54,269 nt of DNA. It comes from Bacteroidaceae bacterium (lineage in GTDB: Bacteria > Bacteroidota > Bacteroidia > Bacteroidales > Bacteroidaceae). The stretch's first letter is position 1. Each line of letters starts with the position of its first letter. The stretch spans positions 1 to 54,269 of the forward strand of contig JAIKZS010000160.1 of the NCBI GenBank assembly GCA_024682035.1. Reading direction: 5' to 3'. The position numbers were made by a program, and so were the translations under genes. Positions 7,968-16,761 of this stretch are shown one piece after another. The notes under the pieces were generated by a model. It ran no database searches and was not told where the DNA came from. It saw only the letters and a list, made by a program, of their open reading frames with translations.

Positions 7968-10148
7968 TTAGTTGCCCATTTCACTTATAAACTTGATGCG
8001 AACTAAACGGATTTCCTCTTCTGTATAGTCTTCTCCTAATTCGTCAAATGCCGCTTCCAGATCGTCGGTTTCTGACTCTTGGAAATATTCATAGATGTCT
8101 AATATATGGTCTTCATCCACAATCTCTCGTAAAAAATAGTCGATATTAATCTTAGTACCCGAATAAACAATGGCTTCCACCTCATCGAGCAGTTCATCAA
8201 ACTCCATGCCTTTAGAGTTGGCAATGTCATCGAGTGCTACCTGACGATCAATAGCTTGGATAATGCTAACTTTTAACTTCGATTTGTTGGCAACCGTACG
8301 TACTCTTAAATCCTCTGGGCGTTCAATTTCGTTCTCTTCGCAATGGCGTTTAATGAGCTTGCAAAACTCCTCGCCATAGCGCTTAGCTTTACCACTACCC
8401 ACGCCAGGGATGTTTGTCAGTTCTTCTATGGTAATGGGGTAGGTAGTAGCCATGGCTTCGAGCGACGGGTCTTGGAAGATGACATAAGGAGGCAGGTTGA
8501 GCTGCTTTGACATCTTCTTGCGCAAATCTTTCAGCATACTGAACAATGTGGGGTCGAGTGCCAAAGAGGCGCCTCCATGCATTGGAGCTTCTTCCTCGGC
8601 CTCCTCGTAATCACCTTCTTCTACAATTTTGAAAGACTTGGGGTGCTTTAGGAATTTCTTGCCAGCCGAAGTGACCTTGACAAGTCCATAGTTCTCAACG
8701 TCTTTGCTAAGATAACCATCAATGAATGCCTGATGAATAACGTTGTTCCAAACACGGTCATCTTCACCCATGCCTGAACCAAAAATCTCGAGGTCTTCAT
8801 GGTGATGGTCTAATACCTCATTCGTTTCGTTTCCTTTGATGATATCAACTATATAGTCTTGCTTGAAATTTTCTTTCACAGCAAACACCGTATCAATAAC
8901 GGTACATAATAAATCTTGAGCTTCCACTTGTTTTTTAGGGTTTAGACAATTGTCGCAGTTACCACAATTGCTCTCCTTGTACTCTTCGCCAAAATAGTGT
9001 AGCAATGTTTTTCGGCGACATACTGATGATTCGGCATAAGCTGCCGTTTCTTGTAGGAGTTGTTTGCCAATCTCTTGTTCTGCTACGGGCTTGCCCTGCA
9101 TGAATTTTTCAAGTTTTTGCAGGTCTTTTTCGCTGTAGAAGGCGATGCATTGCCCCTCGCCACCATCTCTGCCAGCGCGTCCCGTTTCCTGGTAATATCC
9201 TTCCAGGCTCTTAGGAATGTCGTAGTGTATAACAAAGCGGACATCAGGTTTGTCGATGCCCATGCCAAAGGCTATTGTAGCCACGATGACATCAATTTTT
9301 TCCATCAAAAAATCATCCTGTGTTTCTGTGCGTGTCACACTGTCCATGCCAGCATGATAAGGTTTTGCCTTGATGCCGTTGGCCACAAGAATCTCTGCCA
9401 GTTCTTCTACCTTTTTACGGCTAAGGCAGTAGATGATGCCCGATTTTTCAGGGTTAGCCTTGATATACTTGATAATGTCTTTATCAACGTCGTCGGTCTT
9501 GGTCCTTACTTCGTAATAAAGGTTGGGACGGTTGAACGAAGATTTGAATACCTTGGCATGCATCATGCCGAGGTTCTTCTGTATATCATGCTGTACCTTG
9601 GGAGTGGCAGTAGCTGTCAGTGCTATGAGAGGAGCCTTGCCCACCTGGTTAACAATAGGGCGTATTTTTCTGTATTCAGGACGGAAATCGTGCCCCCACT
9701 CTGAAATACAATGCGCCTCATCAATAGCGTAGAATGATATTTTTACTGTCTTGAGAAAATCAACATTCTCTTCCTTGGTCAGTGATTCAGGTGCCACATA
9801 TAGCAACTTGGTCTTACCACTTATTATATCCTCTTTTACCTGTTCAATTGCTGAGCGGTTCAACGATGAGTTGATAAAATGAGCCACGCCATCTTCTTCG
9901 CTGTAGTTGCGCATGGCATCTACTTGGTTTTTCATTAAGGCTATGAGAGGAGAGATGACGATGGCTGTGCCCTCCATTAGCAACGAGGGCAACTGGTAAC
10001 ACAGAGATTTACCACCACCGGTTGGCATCAACACAAATGTGTCGTGGCCATCCAGCAGATTCTGTATGATGGCTTCTTGATTGCCTTTGAAGGTGTCGAA
10101 GCCAAAATATTTTTTCAGTTCTTCTGTCAAAATGTATTTCTCAGCCAT
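7968..10148 (-). CDS. recQ: ATP-dependent DNA helicase RecQ
   Basis: A 726-residue 3'-5' helicase. Walker A is PTGGGKSLCYQLP and motif II is DEAHCISEWGHDFRPEYR, where the RecQ aromatic-rich loop directly follows. ETGRAGRDG is motif VI. The RecQ-C-terminal zinc site is complete (CRRKTLLHYFGE...CGNCDNC) and a C-terminal HRDC domain follows (~residues 530-605; IEELTNIPGVGSGKAKRYG). An acidic tail of ~100 residues extends past the HRDC. Length and domain set match Bacteroidetes RecQ. It probably heads a two-gene unit with the DUF1846 gene. Confidence 0.96.
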   Translation of the reverse strand: MAEKYILTEELKKYFGFDTFKGNQEAIIQNLLDGHDTFVLMPTGGGKSLCYQLPSLLMEGTAIVISPLIALMKNQVDAMRNYSEEDGVAHFINSSLNRSAIEQVKEDIISGKTKLLYVAPESLTKEENVDFLKTVKISFYAIDEAHCISEWGHDFRPEYRKIRPIVNQVGKAPLIALTATATPKVQHDIQKNLGMMHAKVFKSSFNRPNLYYEVRTKTDDVDKDIIKYIKANPEKSGIIYCLSRKKVEELAEILVANGIKAKPYHAGMDSVTRTETQDDFLMEKIDVIVATIAFGMGIDKPDVRFVIHYDIPKSLEGYYQETGRAGRDGGEGQCIAFYSEKDLQKLEKFMQGKPVAEQEIGKQLLQETAAYAESSVCRRKTLLHYFGEEYKESNCGNCDNCLNPKKQVEAQDLLCTVIDTVFAVKENFKQDYIVDIIKGNETNEVLDHHHEDLEIFGSGMGEDDRVWNNVIHQAFIDGYLSKDVENYGLVKVTSAGKKFLKHPKSFKIVEEGDYEEAEEEAPMHGGASLALDPTLFSMLKDLRKKMSKQLNLPPYVIFQDPSLEAMATTYPITIEELTNIPGVGSGKAKRYGEEFCKLIKRHCEENEIERPEDLRVRTVANKSKLKVSIIQAIDRQVALDDIANSKGMEFDELLDEVEAIVYSGTKINIDYFLREIVDEDHILDIYEYFQESETDDLEAAFDELGEDYTEEEIRLVRIKFISEMGN

Positions 10149-10292
10149 TATTCAATTTTTTAGGTTAAAATAATTAGTGTGCAAAGAAGACACCTTAACA
10201 AAGTTATAAACAACTTCTAATATTTCAAATGTAAAAGCAATATTTTTTCGTTGTACATGCTAAAAAACACGTTGGATAACGAAAAAAATCTT

Positions 10293-11531
10293 TTACATGT
10301 TCTGTAAGCGTGAAATATTGGCTTTTTCTAGCTGACTTTTTGCGTAGTCTAGTGTAACACTAAAAGTTTTTTTCTTGCTTGACGGTAAGTCATACATCGC
10401 TTCCATCATGATGGCTTCGACAATGGAACGCAAGCCACGGGCACCCAGTTTGAATTCTATGGCTTTATCTACCACATATTCTAAAACGTCGTCATCAAAC
10501 TTCAGCGTAACGCCATCCATCTTAAACAACTTAATGTATTGTTTAACGATGGAGTTTTTGGGCTCGGTAAGGATGGAACGCAGGGCAGTCCTGTCTAATG
10601 GGTTAAGATAGGTAAGGATTGGCAAGCGGCCAATGATTTCAGGAATCAATCCAAAAGCTTTGAGGTCTTGAGGAGCAATATACTGAATCATGTTATCCTT
10701 GTCTATCTTGGCTGTGTTTTCTACAGCATGGTATCCTACCACATGTGTGTTCAGGCGCTGGGCTATCTTTCGCTCAATGCCATCGAAAGCACCACCGCAA
10801 ATAAACAAGATATTCTTGGTGTCAACAGCTATCATTCGTTGTTCGGGATGCTTGCGGCCACCCTGAGGTGGTACATTCACTACACTGCCTTCCAATAGCT
10901 TGAGCAAACCTTGTTGCACTCCTTCACCACTAACATCACGTGTGATAGAAGGATTGTCGCCTTTGCGTGCAATTTTATCTATCTCGTCAATGAAAACAAT
11001 GCCTCGTTCAGCAGCCTTCACATCATAGTCGGCAACTTGCAGCAGGCGGGTCAGGATACTCTCTATGTCTTCACCCACATATCCAGCCTCTGTAAGTACT
11101 GTGGCATCGACAATGGTGAAAGGTACACTCAGGAACTTGGCGATGGTGCGTGCCAATAAGGTCTTGCCAGTACCAGTGGTTCCCACCATGATGATGTTTG
11201 ATTTTTCAATCTCCACCTCATCGTCTGCTGCCTTTTGCAGTAAACGTTTGTAGTGGTTGTAAACAGCTACCGAAAGAAAACGCTTGGCATCGTCCTGGCC
11301 AATTACATATTGGTCAAGAAAAGCCTTGATGTCCTTCGGTTTGGGAAGTGTCTTCAGATCGAGCCCAAGTTTCTTTTCGCTGGCAGTGGCCAGAGCTTCT
11401 TCGCATATAGCATTGGCGCGCTCAACGCATTCATCACAAATATAAGCGTTAATACCTGTAATCAGCAGCTTTACTTCTTTGTCAGAACGACCACAGAAAC
11501 TGCATCTGTGGTCAGAATCGCGTGAAGCCAT
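10293..11531 (-). CDS. clpX: ClpX, ATPase subunit of ClpXP protease
   Basis: A 412-residue AAA+ unfoldase. The N-terminal C4 zinc-binding domain (CSFCGRS...CDECVERA) recognises substrates and adaptors. Walker [12 protein letters not shown], Walker [11 protein letters not shown] and the pore-loop GYVGEDIE are intact, as is the sensor region [10 protein letters not shown]. It feeds unfolded proteins to ClpP. It starts five bases after the clpP stop, so the pair is one operon, in the conserved order tig-clpP-clpX. No unusual feature was seen. Confidence 0.97.
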   Translation of the reverse strand: MASRDSDHRCSFCGRSDKEVKLLITGINAYICDECVERANAICEEALATASEKKLGLDLKTLPKPKDIKAFLDQYVIGQDDAKRFLSVAVYNHYKRLLQKAADDEVEIEKSNIIMVGTTGTGKTLLARTIAKFLSVPFTIVDATVLTEAGYVGEDIESILTRLLQVADYDVKAAERGIVFIDEIDKIARKGDNPSITRDVSGEGVQQGLLKLLEGSVVNVPPQGGRKHPEQRMIAVDTKNILFICGGAFDGIERKIAQRLNTHVVGYHAVENTAKIDKDNMIQYIAPQDLKAFGLIPEIIGRLPILTYLNPLDRTALRSILTEPKNSIVKQYIKLFKMDGVTLKFDDDVLEYVVDKAIEFKLGARGLRSIVEAIMMEAMYDLPSSKKKTFSVTLDYAKSQLEKANISRLQNM

Positions 11532-11536
11532 TTCGT

Positions 11537-12208
11537 TTAATTCTTCTTGGTTAACACTTCATCAATCATGCCGTATTCCTTTGCCTCCTGAGCTGTCATC
11601 CAGTAGTCGCGATCAGAGTCGGCCCACACTTTCTCAAATGTTGTATGAGAATGGTCGGCGATGATGGTATATAGCTCTTTCTTCAGTTTCTGGATCTCAC
11701 GGGCAGTGATCTCGATGTCAGAAGCCTGTCCTTGTGCACCACCCATAGGCTGATGAATCATGACGCGTGAATGGGTGAGGGCAGAACGTTTGCCTTCGGC
11801 ACCGGCCACGAGCAAAACTGCTGCCATACTGGCTGCTATGCCTGTGCATATGGTTGCTACCGGACTACTAATGAACTGCATGGTGTCATAGATGCCTAAA
11901 CCTGCATAAACAGAACCACCAGGAGAATTAATATATATGGAGATGTCTTTTCCTGCATCTACAGAATCAAGGTAAAGTAACTGTGCTTGTAATGTATTTG
12001 CTGTGTAGTCATCAATTTGTGTACCCAAGAAGATGATGCGATCCATCATCAAGCGAGAGAATACATCCAATTGGGTAACGTTCAGCTGACGCTCTTCCAG
12101 AATGTAGGGATTCAGGTAACTGGCTTGTGATTTGATTACCTCATCAAGCACTAAACTATTCATGCCCAGGTGTTGGGTAGCATACTTTCTAAAATCGTCT
12201 TTCATCAT
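11537..12208 (-). CDS. clpP: ATP-dependent Clp protease proteolytic subunit
   Basis: A 223-residue serine peptidase that forms the ClpXP chamber. The catalytic serine lies in [11 protein letters not shown], the histidine in [12 protein letters not shown] and the aspartate in the [11 protein letters not shown] region. [16 protein letters not shown] is the conserved substrate-binding strand. Two ATG codons (12208 and 12205) are possible starts; the ~20-residue N-terminal extension before the mature protein may be processed as in other ClpPs. It lies between the tig terminator and clpX and is co-transcribed with clpX. Confidence 0.96.
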   Translation of the reverse strand: MMKDDFRKYATQHLGMNSLVLDEVIKSQASYLNPYILEERQLNVTQLDVFSRLMMDRIIFLGTQIDDYTANTLQAQLLYLDSVDAGKDISIYINSPGGSVYAGLGIYDTMQFISSPVATICTGIAASMAAVLLVAGAEGKRSALTHSRVMIHQPMGGAQGQASDIEITAREIQKLKKELYTIIADHSHTTFEKVWADSDRDYWMTAQEAKEYGMIDEVLTKKN

Positions 12209-12234
12209 TTTTATCTACTATGTTCTAATTTTAT

Positions 12235-12267
12235 GCAAAATAAAGAAAAACACATGGCATTACCAAA
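12235..12267 (-). promoter_or_regulatory. Candidate clpP promoter overlapping the tig terminator
   Basis: On the minus strand TTTG (12264-12267), 20 bases, then TTATTTTGC (12235-12243), one base off the TAnnTTTG pattern. The TTTG falls in the loop of the tig terminator hairpin. It would give clpPX its own start about 30 bases upstream of the ATG. Confidence 0.45.
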
Positions 12268-12286
12268 TGTAACACCATGTGTTTTT
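12246..12286 (-). terminator. Intrinsic terminator after trigger factor
   Basis: Perfect 12-base arms AAAAACACATGG (12246-12257) and CCATGTGTTTTT (12275-12286) around a 17-base loop. The minus strand ends the hairpin in GTGTTTTT. It lies 30 bases past the tig stop and ~40 bases before clpP. Confidence 0.8.
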
Positions 12287-12315
12287 ATGAAAAAATGTAG
12301 GTCCGAGCTAAAAAA

Positions 12316-13683
12316 TTACTCTGCAGGTTGCATCATTTTGCCGAAATCTTCAGCAGAGATGTCTTCGTGTTGCAAAGTTACTTTTTCTTTCAATACGTCG
12401 GTGAGCTTGCTGTCCATTACGCGATCAGCCAGATTTTCTACTGTTTCGCGCTTCTTCAACATTTCAGCAGCATAGTTGTTGATCATGTCTTCAGGAACAT
12501 TCAACATGCCATACTGAGCAAACTGAGTACGGGTGGCAGCCTTAGCTGCATCCAGGATCTCGTTTTGGTCAACCTTCACACCAGCCTGAGCCATCAATAC
12601 GTCACGGATGAGCTGCCAGCTGAGTACTTCGATGGTACCAGCGTAGTTCTCTTCGATGAACTTATCATCCTTGTCAGGATTGTTGGTCTTCATGATGCGT
12701 TTCATCAGAGGCTCTGAGAATTCCAGTTTGCCAACCTTCTCGGTGATGGCCTTACGAGCATCCAGCAAGAACTTGAAGTCGCTGTTTGACTTAAACTGGT
12801 TAACGATGATTTCGCGCACTTTCTGTTTAAACTCTTCCTCACTCTTTACTACGTCCTTGCCAAATACCTGGTCGAATAATTCTTGATTCATTTCACCTGG
12901 TACATAGCGAGAAATCTCATCTACTTTGAAGCAGAAATCAGAGGTAACTTTCACAGCTTCCTCGCGGTCCATCTTCAACAATGATGCCAGTTCAGGAGCA
13001 TTGCCTTCCCAAGCTTTGTTAGGATTGAAAGTCACTGTTTCGCCAGGCTTTACTCCAGCAAACTTAGCCTTTTCATCCTCTACCTTCATATAAGATGGCA
13101 TCATTACAGCACTTTCAATGCGGATACCACCCTCTTTTTCATTACCAGCCTCATCGAGCTCACAGAGTAAACCTTTCAGCATATCGTTCTGAGCAGCGTC
13201 GAAAGATTCAGCTTTCTCATATGAACCACCGCGCTGTGCGTAAGAAGCAACTTGTGCATCTACCATCTCATCGGTAACGATTACATCATAATAAGGTACT
13301 TTATCGTCAGCAGATAACTCTACCTCTACTGCAGGAGCCAGTGCAAGATCGAACAGGAATTTGAATTCGTCCTGAGTATCGAAATCCAACTGTTGCTGGT
13401 TTTCGTTTGGCAATGGCTCGCCCAACATCTGAACTTTGTTTTCCTGAATATACTTGTTAATTGCTTCACCAAGCATCTTGTTAACCTCGTCAGCAATTAC
13501 TGATTTCTCATACATTTTCTTTACCAACCCCATAGGTACCATACCCTTACGGAAACCAGGCATCTGGGCATCTTTACGAATCTTCTTCAGTTGAGCCTGT
13601 ACTTTCTCCTGATAGTCAGCTTTTACCATGTCAACTGTAAGCAGTGCGCTTACTTTGTCAACGTTTTGCAGTGATACGTTCAT
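12316..13683 (-). CDS. tig: Trigger factor
   Basis: A 455-residue ribosome-associated chaperone, recognised by the N-terminal ribosome-binding domain with the signature MPGFRKGMVPMGLVKKMYE (the GFRKGK-type tip, here GFRKGM). A divergent FKBP-like domain follows, then a long helical C-terminal chaperone domain. The basic tip that docks on ribosomal protein L23 is retained, although its last position is methionine instead of lysine. It has its own strong promoter (13727-13758) and terminator, and precedes clpP-clpX as in many bacteria. Confidence 0.92.
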   Translation of the reverse strand: MNVSLQNVDKVSALLTVDMVKADYQEKVQAQLKKIRKDAQMPGFRKGMVPMGLVKKMYEKSVIADEVNKMLGEAINKYIQENKVQMLGEPLPNENQQQLDFDTQDEFKFLFDLALAPAVEVELSADDKVPYYDVIVTDEMVDAQVASYAQRGGSYEKAESFDAAQNDMLKGLLCELDEAGNEKEGGIRIESAVMMPSYMKVEDEKAKFAGVKPGETVTFNPNKAWEGNAPELASLLKMDREEAVKVTSDFCFKVDEISRYVPGEMNQELFDQVFGKDVVKSEEEFKQKVREIIVNQFKSNSDFKFLLDARKAITEKVGKLEFSEPLMKRIMKTNNPDKDDKFIEENYAGTIEVLSWQLIRDVLMAQAGVKVDQNEILDAAKAATRTQFAQYGMLNVPEDMINNYAAEMLKKRETVENLADRVMDSKLTDVLKEKVTLQHEDISAEDFGKMMQPAE

Positions 13684-13726
13684 TCTACAAATTATTTGTT
13701 TTTAGTTATTAATTTCAATTGAGGGT

Positions 13727-13758
13727 GCAAAATTAGTTTTTATCTTTCAAATATCAAA
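13727..13758 (-). promoter_or_regulatory. Promoter of tig
   Basis: On the minus strand TTTG (13755-13758), exactly 19 bases, then TAATTTTGC (13727-13735). This is a full match to the Bacteroidetes consensus, 43 bases upstream of the tig ATG. Confidence 0.8.
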
Positions 13759-13762
13759 GAGT

Positions 13763-14503
13763 TTAGGCTAAAATATTGGTTAGCATGAGATCTGCAAACA
13801 ATATCAGTATGCTGCTCGACACTACTGCATTGGTGGAAGCCTTGCCCACACTGATGGAACCGCCTTCAACCGTATAGCCGAAAAATGAAGCAACGCTGCT
13901 TATAATGAAACCAAAAAATAGAGATTTGATGAAACTGCTCCATACAAACCATTCTACGAATGCATACTGCAAACCATATTCTAAGTCCTCTGCAGTCATG
14001 ATGCCCCCAAACCAACATGTGCAAAAAGCACCTATAATACCAGCAAAGATACTGAATACTACCATAATGGGGATAAAAGATACCATGGCTGTTATCTTAG
14101 GCAAAATCAAGTAGCTGGCTGAATTGACCCCCATGATTTCTAAAGCATCAATTTGTTGAGTAACACGCATGGTACCCAGTTCGGAAGCGATATTGGAACC
14201 TACTTTACCCGCTAAAATAAGACACATAATGGCGGACGAAAACTCCAGCAGCATGATTTCACGAGTGGCATATCCTACCGTCCAGCGAGGCATGAACACG
14301 CTTTCGATGTTTAGCTTGAACTGAATGGTGATGACGGCACCAATAAAAAAAGATATAAGTAGCACGATGCCAATAGAATCAACGCCCAGTTGCTCTACCT
14401 CTCTGATATACTGGCGGAAAAACATGCGCCAGCGCTCAGGAACAGAGAATACTCTCCCCATTAAAATAAGGTATCTGCCTACCGTTCGGAGTGCTTTTAT
14501 CAT
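13763..14503 (-). CDS. MlaE-family ABC transporter permease
   Basis: A 246-residue integral membrane protein starting MIKALRTVGRYLI at the ATG at 14503. The open frame extends 12 codons more, but the promoter box at 14525-14533 falls in that part. It has the MlaE/YrbE signature: SFFIGAVITIQF, then GSNIASELGTMRVTQQIDALEIMGV and the C-terminal GYTVEGGSISVGKASTNAVV. Family members form the inner-membrane permease of lipid-trafficking complexes with MlaF (ATPase) and MlaD. Neither partner follows it here: the next gene is tig. The ATPase on the other side (lptB) belongs to a different family branch. Confidence 0.9.
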   Translation of the reverse strand: MIKALRTVGRYLILMGRVFSVPERWRMFFRQYIREVEQLGVDSIGIVLLISFFIGAVITIQFKLNIESVFMPRWTVGYATREIMLLEFSSAIMCLILAGKVGSNIASELGTMRVTQQIDALEIMGVNSASYLILPKITAMVSFIPIMVVFSIFAGIIGAFCTCWFGGIMTAEDLEYGLQYAFVEWFVWSSFIKSLFFGFIISSVASFFGYTVEGGSISVGKASTNAVVSSSILILFADLMLTNILA

Positions 14504-14524
14504 TGCTTTAATACTTTTTAGGAT

Positions 14525-14533
14525 GCAAAGATA
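14525..14533 (-). promoter_or_regulatory. Promoter -7 box of the mlaE-type gene
   Basis: On the minus strand TATCTTTGC, matching TAnnTTTG, 22 bases before the ATG at 14503. No clear -33 TTTG. It is only 21 bases from the divergent lptB box. Confidence 0.6.
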
Positions 14534-14554
14534 ATGCAAAACATTTTATTTTTG

Positions 14555-14563
14555 TACTTTTGC
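14555..14563 (+). promoter_or_regulatory. Promoter -7 box of lptB
   Basis: TACTTTTGC, matching TAnnTTTG, 18 bases before the lptB ATG at 14582. The -33 region overlaps the divergent mlaE promoter. Confidence 0.6.
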
Positions 14564-14581
14564 GAATTAATTATTGTGAAT

Positions 14582-15340
14582 ATGGAAGACGAAAAGCTGG
14601 TGCTACGCACAGAGAACTTGGTGAAGAAATATGGTAAACGTACTGTGGTTGACCATGTCTCTTTTGATGTGAAACAAGGTGAAATCGTAGGTCTATTAGG
14701 ACCTAACGGCGCCGGAAAAACCACCTCATTTTATATGACGGTAGGATTGGTGGTGGCCAATGAAGGTCGTATTTTCATGGGCGATGAAGAGATCACTAAA
14801 TTTCCTGTGTATCTGCGTGCCCGTAAAGGCATTGGCTATTTGCCACAGGAAGCATCGGTGTTTCGTCAAATGAGTGTAGAAGACAATATTGCTGCTGTAC
14901 TCGAAATGACTGATAAACCCAAGGATTACCAAAAAGAGAAGTTGGAAAGCTTACTCAACGAGTTTCGTTTGCAGAAGGTGCGTAAAAACAAAGGTAATCA
15001 GCTGTCAGGAGGTGAGAGGCGTCGAACGGAAATTGCTCGCTGCTTGGCAATTGATCCTAAATTTATTATGCTTGACGAACCTTTCGCTGGTGTTGATCCT
15101 ATAGCAGTTGAAGACATTCAGCAAATTGTGTGGAAACTGAAATATCGCAATATTGGTATTCTAATTACCGACCACAATGTGCAAGAAACGCTTAGCATTA
15201 CCGACCGTGCTTATATGCTGTTTGAGGGTAAGATATTCCGCCAGGGCACTCCTGAAGAATTGGCCGCGGATGATGTCGTTAGGGCTCGTTACCTTAGTAG
15301 TAGCTTCGTGCTTCGTCGCAAAGATTTCCAAAAGGAATAA
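14582..15340 (+). CDS. lptB: LPS export ABC transporter ATP-binding protein LptB
   Basis: A 252-residue cytoplasmic ATPase that powers transport of lipopolysaccharide from the inner membrane by LptFG. The start is the ATG at 14582 ([18 protein letters not shown]); a longer frame exists but contains the promoter. Walker A is [11 protein letters not shown], the ABC signature [13 protein letters not shown] and Walker [13 protein letters not shown]. The LSGGERRR form and [13 protein letters not shown]-loop are typical of LptB instead of generic amino-acid transporter ATPases. It is divergent from the mlaE-type permease and convergent, with three bases between stops, to the DUF5106 gene. Confidence 0.93.
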   Translation: MEDEKLVLRTENLVKKYGKRTVVDHVSFDVKQGEIVGLLGPNGAGKTTSFYMTVGLVVANEGRIFMGDEEITKFPVYLRARKGIGYLPQEASVFRQMSVEDNIAAVLEMTDKPKDYQKEKLESLLNEFRLQKVRKNKGNQLSGGERRRTEIARCLAIDPKFIMLDEPFAGVDPIAVEDIQQIVWKLKYRNIGILITDHNVQETLSITDRAYMLFEGKIFRQGTPEELAADDVVRARYLSSSFVLRRKDFQKE

Positions 15341-15343
15341 TCA

Positions 15344-16213
15344 TTAGTTTTGCTGCAAGAAACCGACTACTGTTTCCAATGGTGCATCTTTTAGAATCAC
15401 CCTTTTGCTGCTATCCAGCAGATAGAACGAAGGGGTGGCAGGCACATAATAAATCAGTTTTTTCATAATTTCTCCATTGGGGCTATATGCATCAATCCAG
15501 TTAGAAGGGAAATGATGCACGTCTTTTTTCCATGCATCAAAGTCTTCGTCAGCATAAATGGCCAATACTGTAACATCTTGTCGTTTTAGCTGATCGTTAG
15601 CAGTGGCAATAGGCATGATTTGTTTACAATTCTCGCAGTCAGGGTCGAGGAAGAACAACAAGGTGAATCGTGCCTGGATGTCGCTCATCCTGCCCTGTTT
15701 GCCATTTCGCTCAGTATAGGCAAAATCGTTGGCCTTTTGTCCGGGTAAGTTCTTCTTAGCTTGAACTAATTTGAAGGTATATCGTTCTCGCTCTGCTACA
15801 TCGTTAGCATAGTAAGGACGTATGTGATGCAGGAAGTGTACATATATACCATCATTTCGCAAAGGAGAGTTGGGATTATCAAGGTAGTGGTTAATCATTT
15901 GAGTATAATGAGTTTTCCCCCATCGGAAACTGAAAGCCTGGTCGAGAAAACTTCCAGTAGCCTTGTCAATTATTTCGTCGTTACCGTATCCTAATAGGTG
16001 TAGGAAGTCGGCAAATCCTTGTTCACCCAAATCTATATTCACCTGTGTGGTGTCAGTAAACTGATAGTTGTCCCAAAAATGATTCAGTAAGTATGATAAT
16101 CGAGCTTCGGGTTGGGTTATTGTTTCAGGGATTTGGGGCAGTGGAAAATCCGTCTGTGCCTTGATGTTGATAACAAATGTTAAGGCAGTTATCAATGTTA
16201 GAAGTCTTTTCAT
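15344..16213 (-). CDS. DUF5106/thioredoxin-fold periplasmic protein
   Basis: A 289-residue protein with signal peptide MKRLLTLITALTFVINIKAQ. An N-terminal DUF5106-like helical half (LSYLLNHFWDNYQFTDT) is followed by a thioredoxin/TlpA-like domain from ~residue 155. The redox motif is DPDCENCKQIMP (CxxC as CENC) and the cis-proline region is YYVPATPSFYLLD. The CxxC suggests a periplasmic disulfide reductase or oxidase, but the substrate is unknown. It converges on lptB with almost no gap and no terminator between them. Confidence 0.85.
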   Translation of the reverse strand: MKRLLTLITALTFVINIKAQTDFPLPQIPETITQPEARLSYLLNHFWDNYQFTDTTQVNIDLGEQGFADFLHLLGYGNDEIIDKATGSFLDQAFSFRWGKTHYTQMINHYLDNPNSPLRNDGIYVHFLHHIRPYYANDVAERERYTFKLVQAKKNLPGQKANDFAYTERNGKQGRMSDIQARFTLLFFLDPDCENCKQIMPIATANDQLKRQDVTVLAIYADEDFDAWKKDVHHFPSNWIDAYSPNGEIMKKLIYYVPATPSFYLLDSSKRVILKDAPLETVVGFLQQN

Positions 16214-16259
16214 ATCTTAATTATTCTGTTTTCGAATGCTAAGTTAATGAATTTTGCCT

Positions 16260-16760
16260 TTATACCCCAAAAACCTGCTGGAATTCTTGTTCGAAATTGG
16301 GAGTGAAAATGCCTTTTCCTATGTTGGCTTTGATGTCTTTGATGCTCCAGAAACGGCCGCCATCTAATTCTGTAGTAGGATGAATCTCACCATCATAAAC
16401 GGTTTTGTGCACAAATACCAGCTCGCATTCTCGCACCGAGTCAAATACATACACTTTAATGCGTTCTGGAGTATAGTTGGTAATACCGATCTCTTCTTTC
16501 ACCTCTCTTCTCAAAGCCTGCTCAATATTTTCACCCAAATCTACATGCCCTCCTACAGCCGTATCCCACTTGCCCGGCTGAATGTCTTTCCAGTCGGGTC
16601 GCTTCTGTAAATAAAGCTCTCCTTTAGAGTTGAAAACGTGCAGATGCACCACCGGATGCATCAGCCTGCTACCATTGTGACAATCGCCGCGTGTAGCAGA
16701 TCCTATAATGTTGCCATTCTCGTCGCAAAGAGGAAGTAATTCGTTGAGATTATCTTTCAT
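16260..16760 (-). CDS. NUDIX hydrolase
   Basis: A 166-residue protein starting MKDNLNELLPLCDENG at 16760, one base after the queA stop (TGA-C-ATG), so the two are translationally linked. The Nudix box is complete as GGHVDLGENIEQALRREV followed by KEEIGI, fitting GX5EX7REUXEEXGU. The MHPVVHLHVFNSKGELYLQK lead-in resembles IPP isomerase-like Nudix proteins, but an isomerase-specific cysteine site is not evident, so a pyrophosphohydrolase is favoured. Substrate unknown. Confidence 0.88.
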   Translation of the reverse strand: MKDNLNELLPLCDENGNIIGSATRGDCHNGSRLMHPVVHLHVFNSKGELYLQKRPDWKDIQPGKWDTAVGGHVDLGENIEQALRREVKEEIGITNYTPERIKVYVFDSVRECELVFVHKTVYDGEIHPTTELDGGRFWSIKDIKANIGKGIFTPNFEQEFQQVFGV

Positions 16761-16761
16761 G

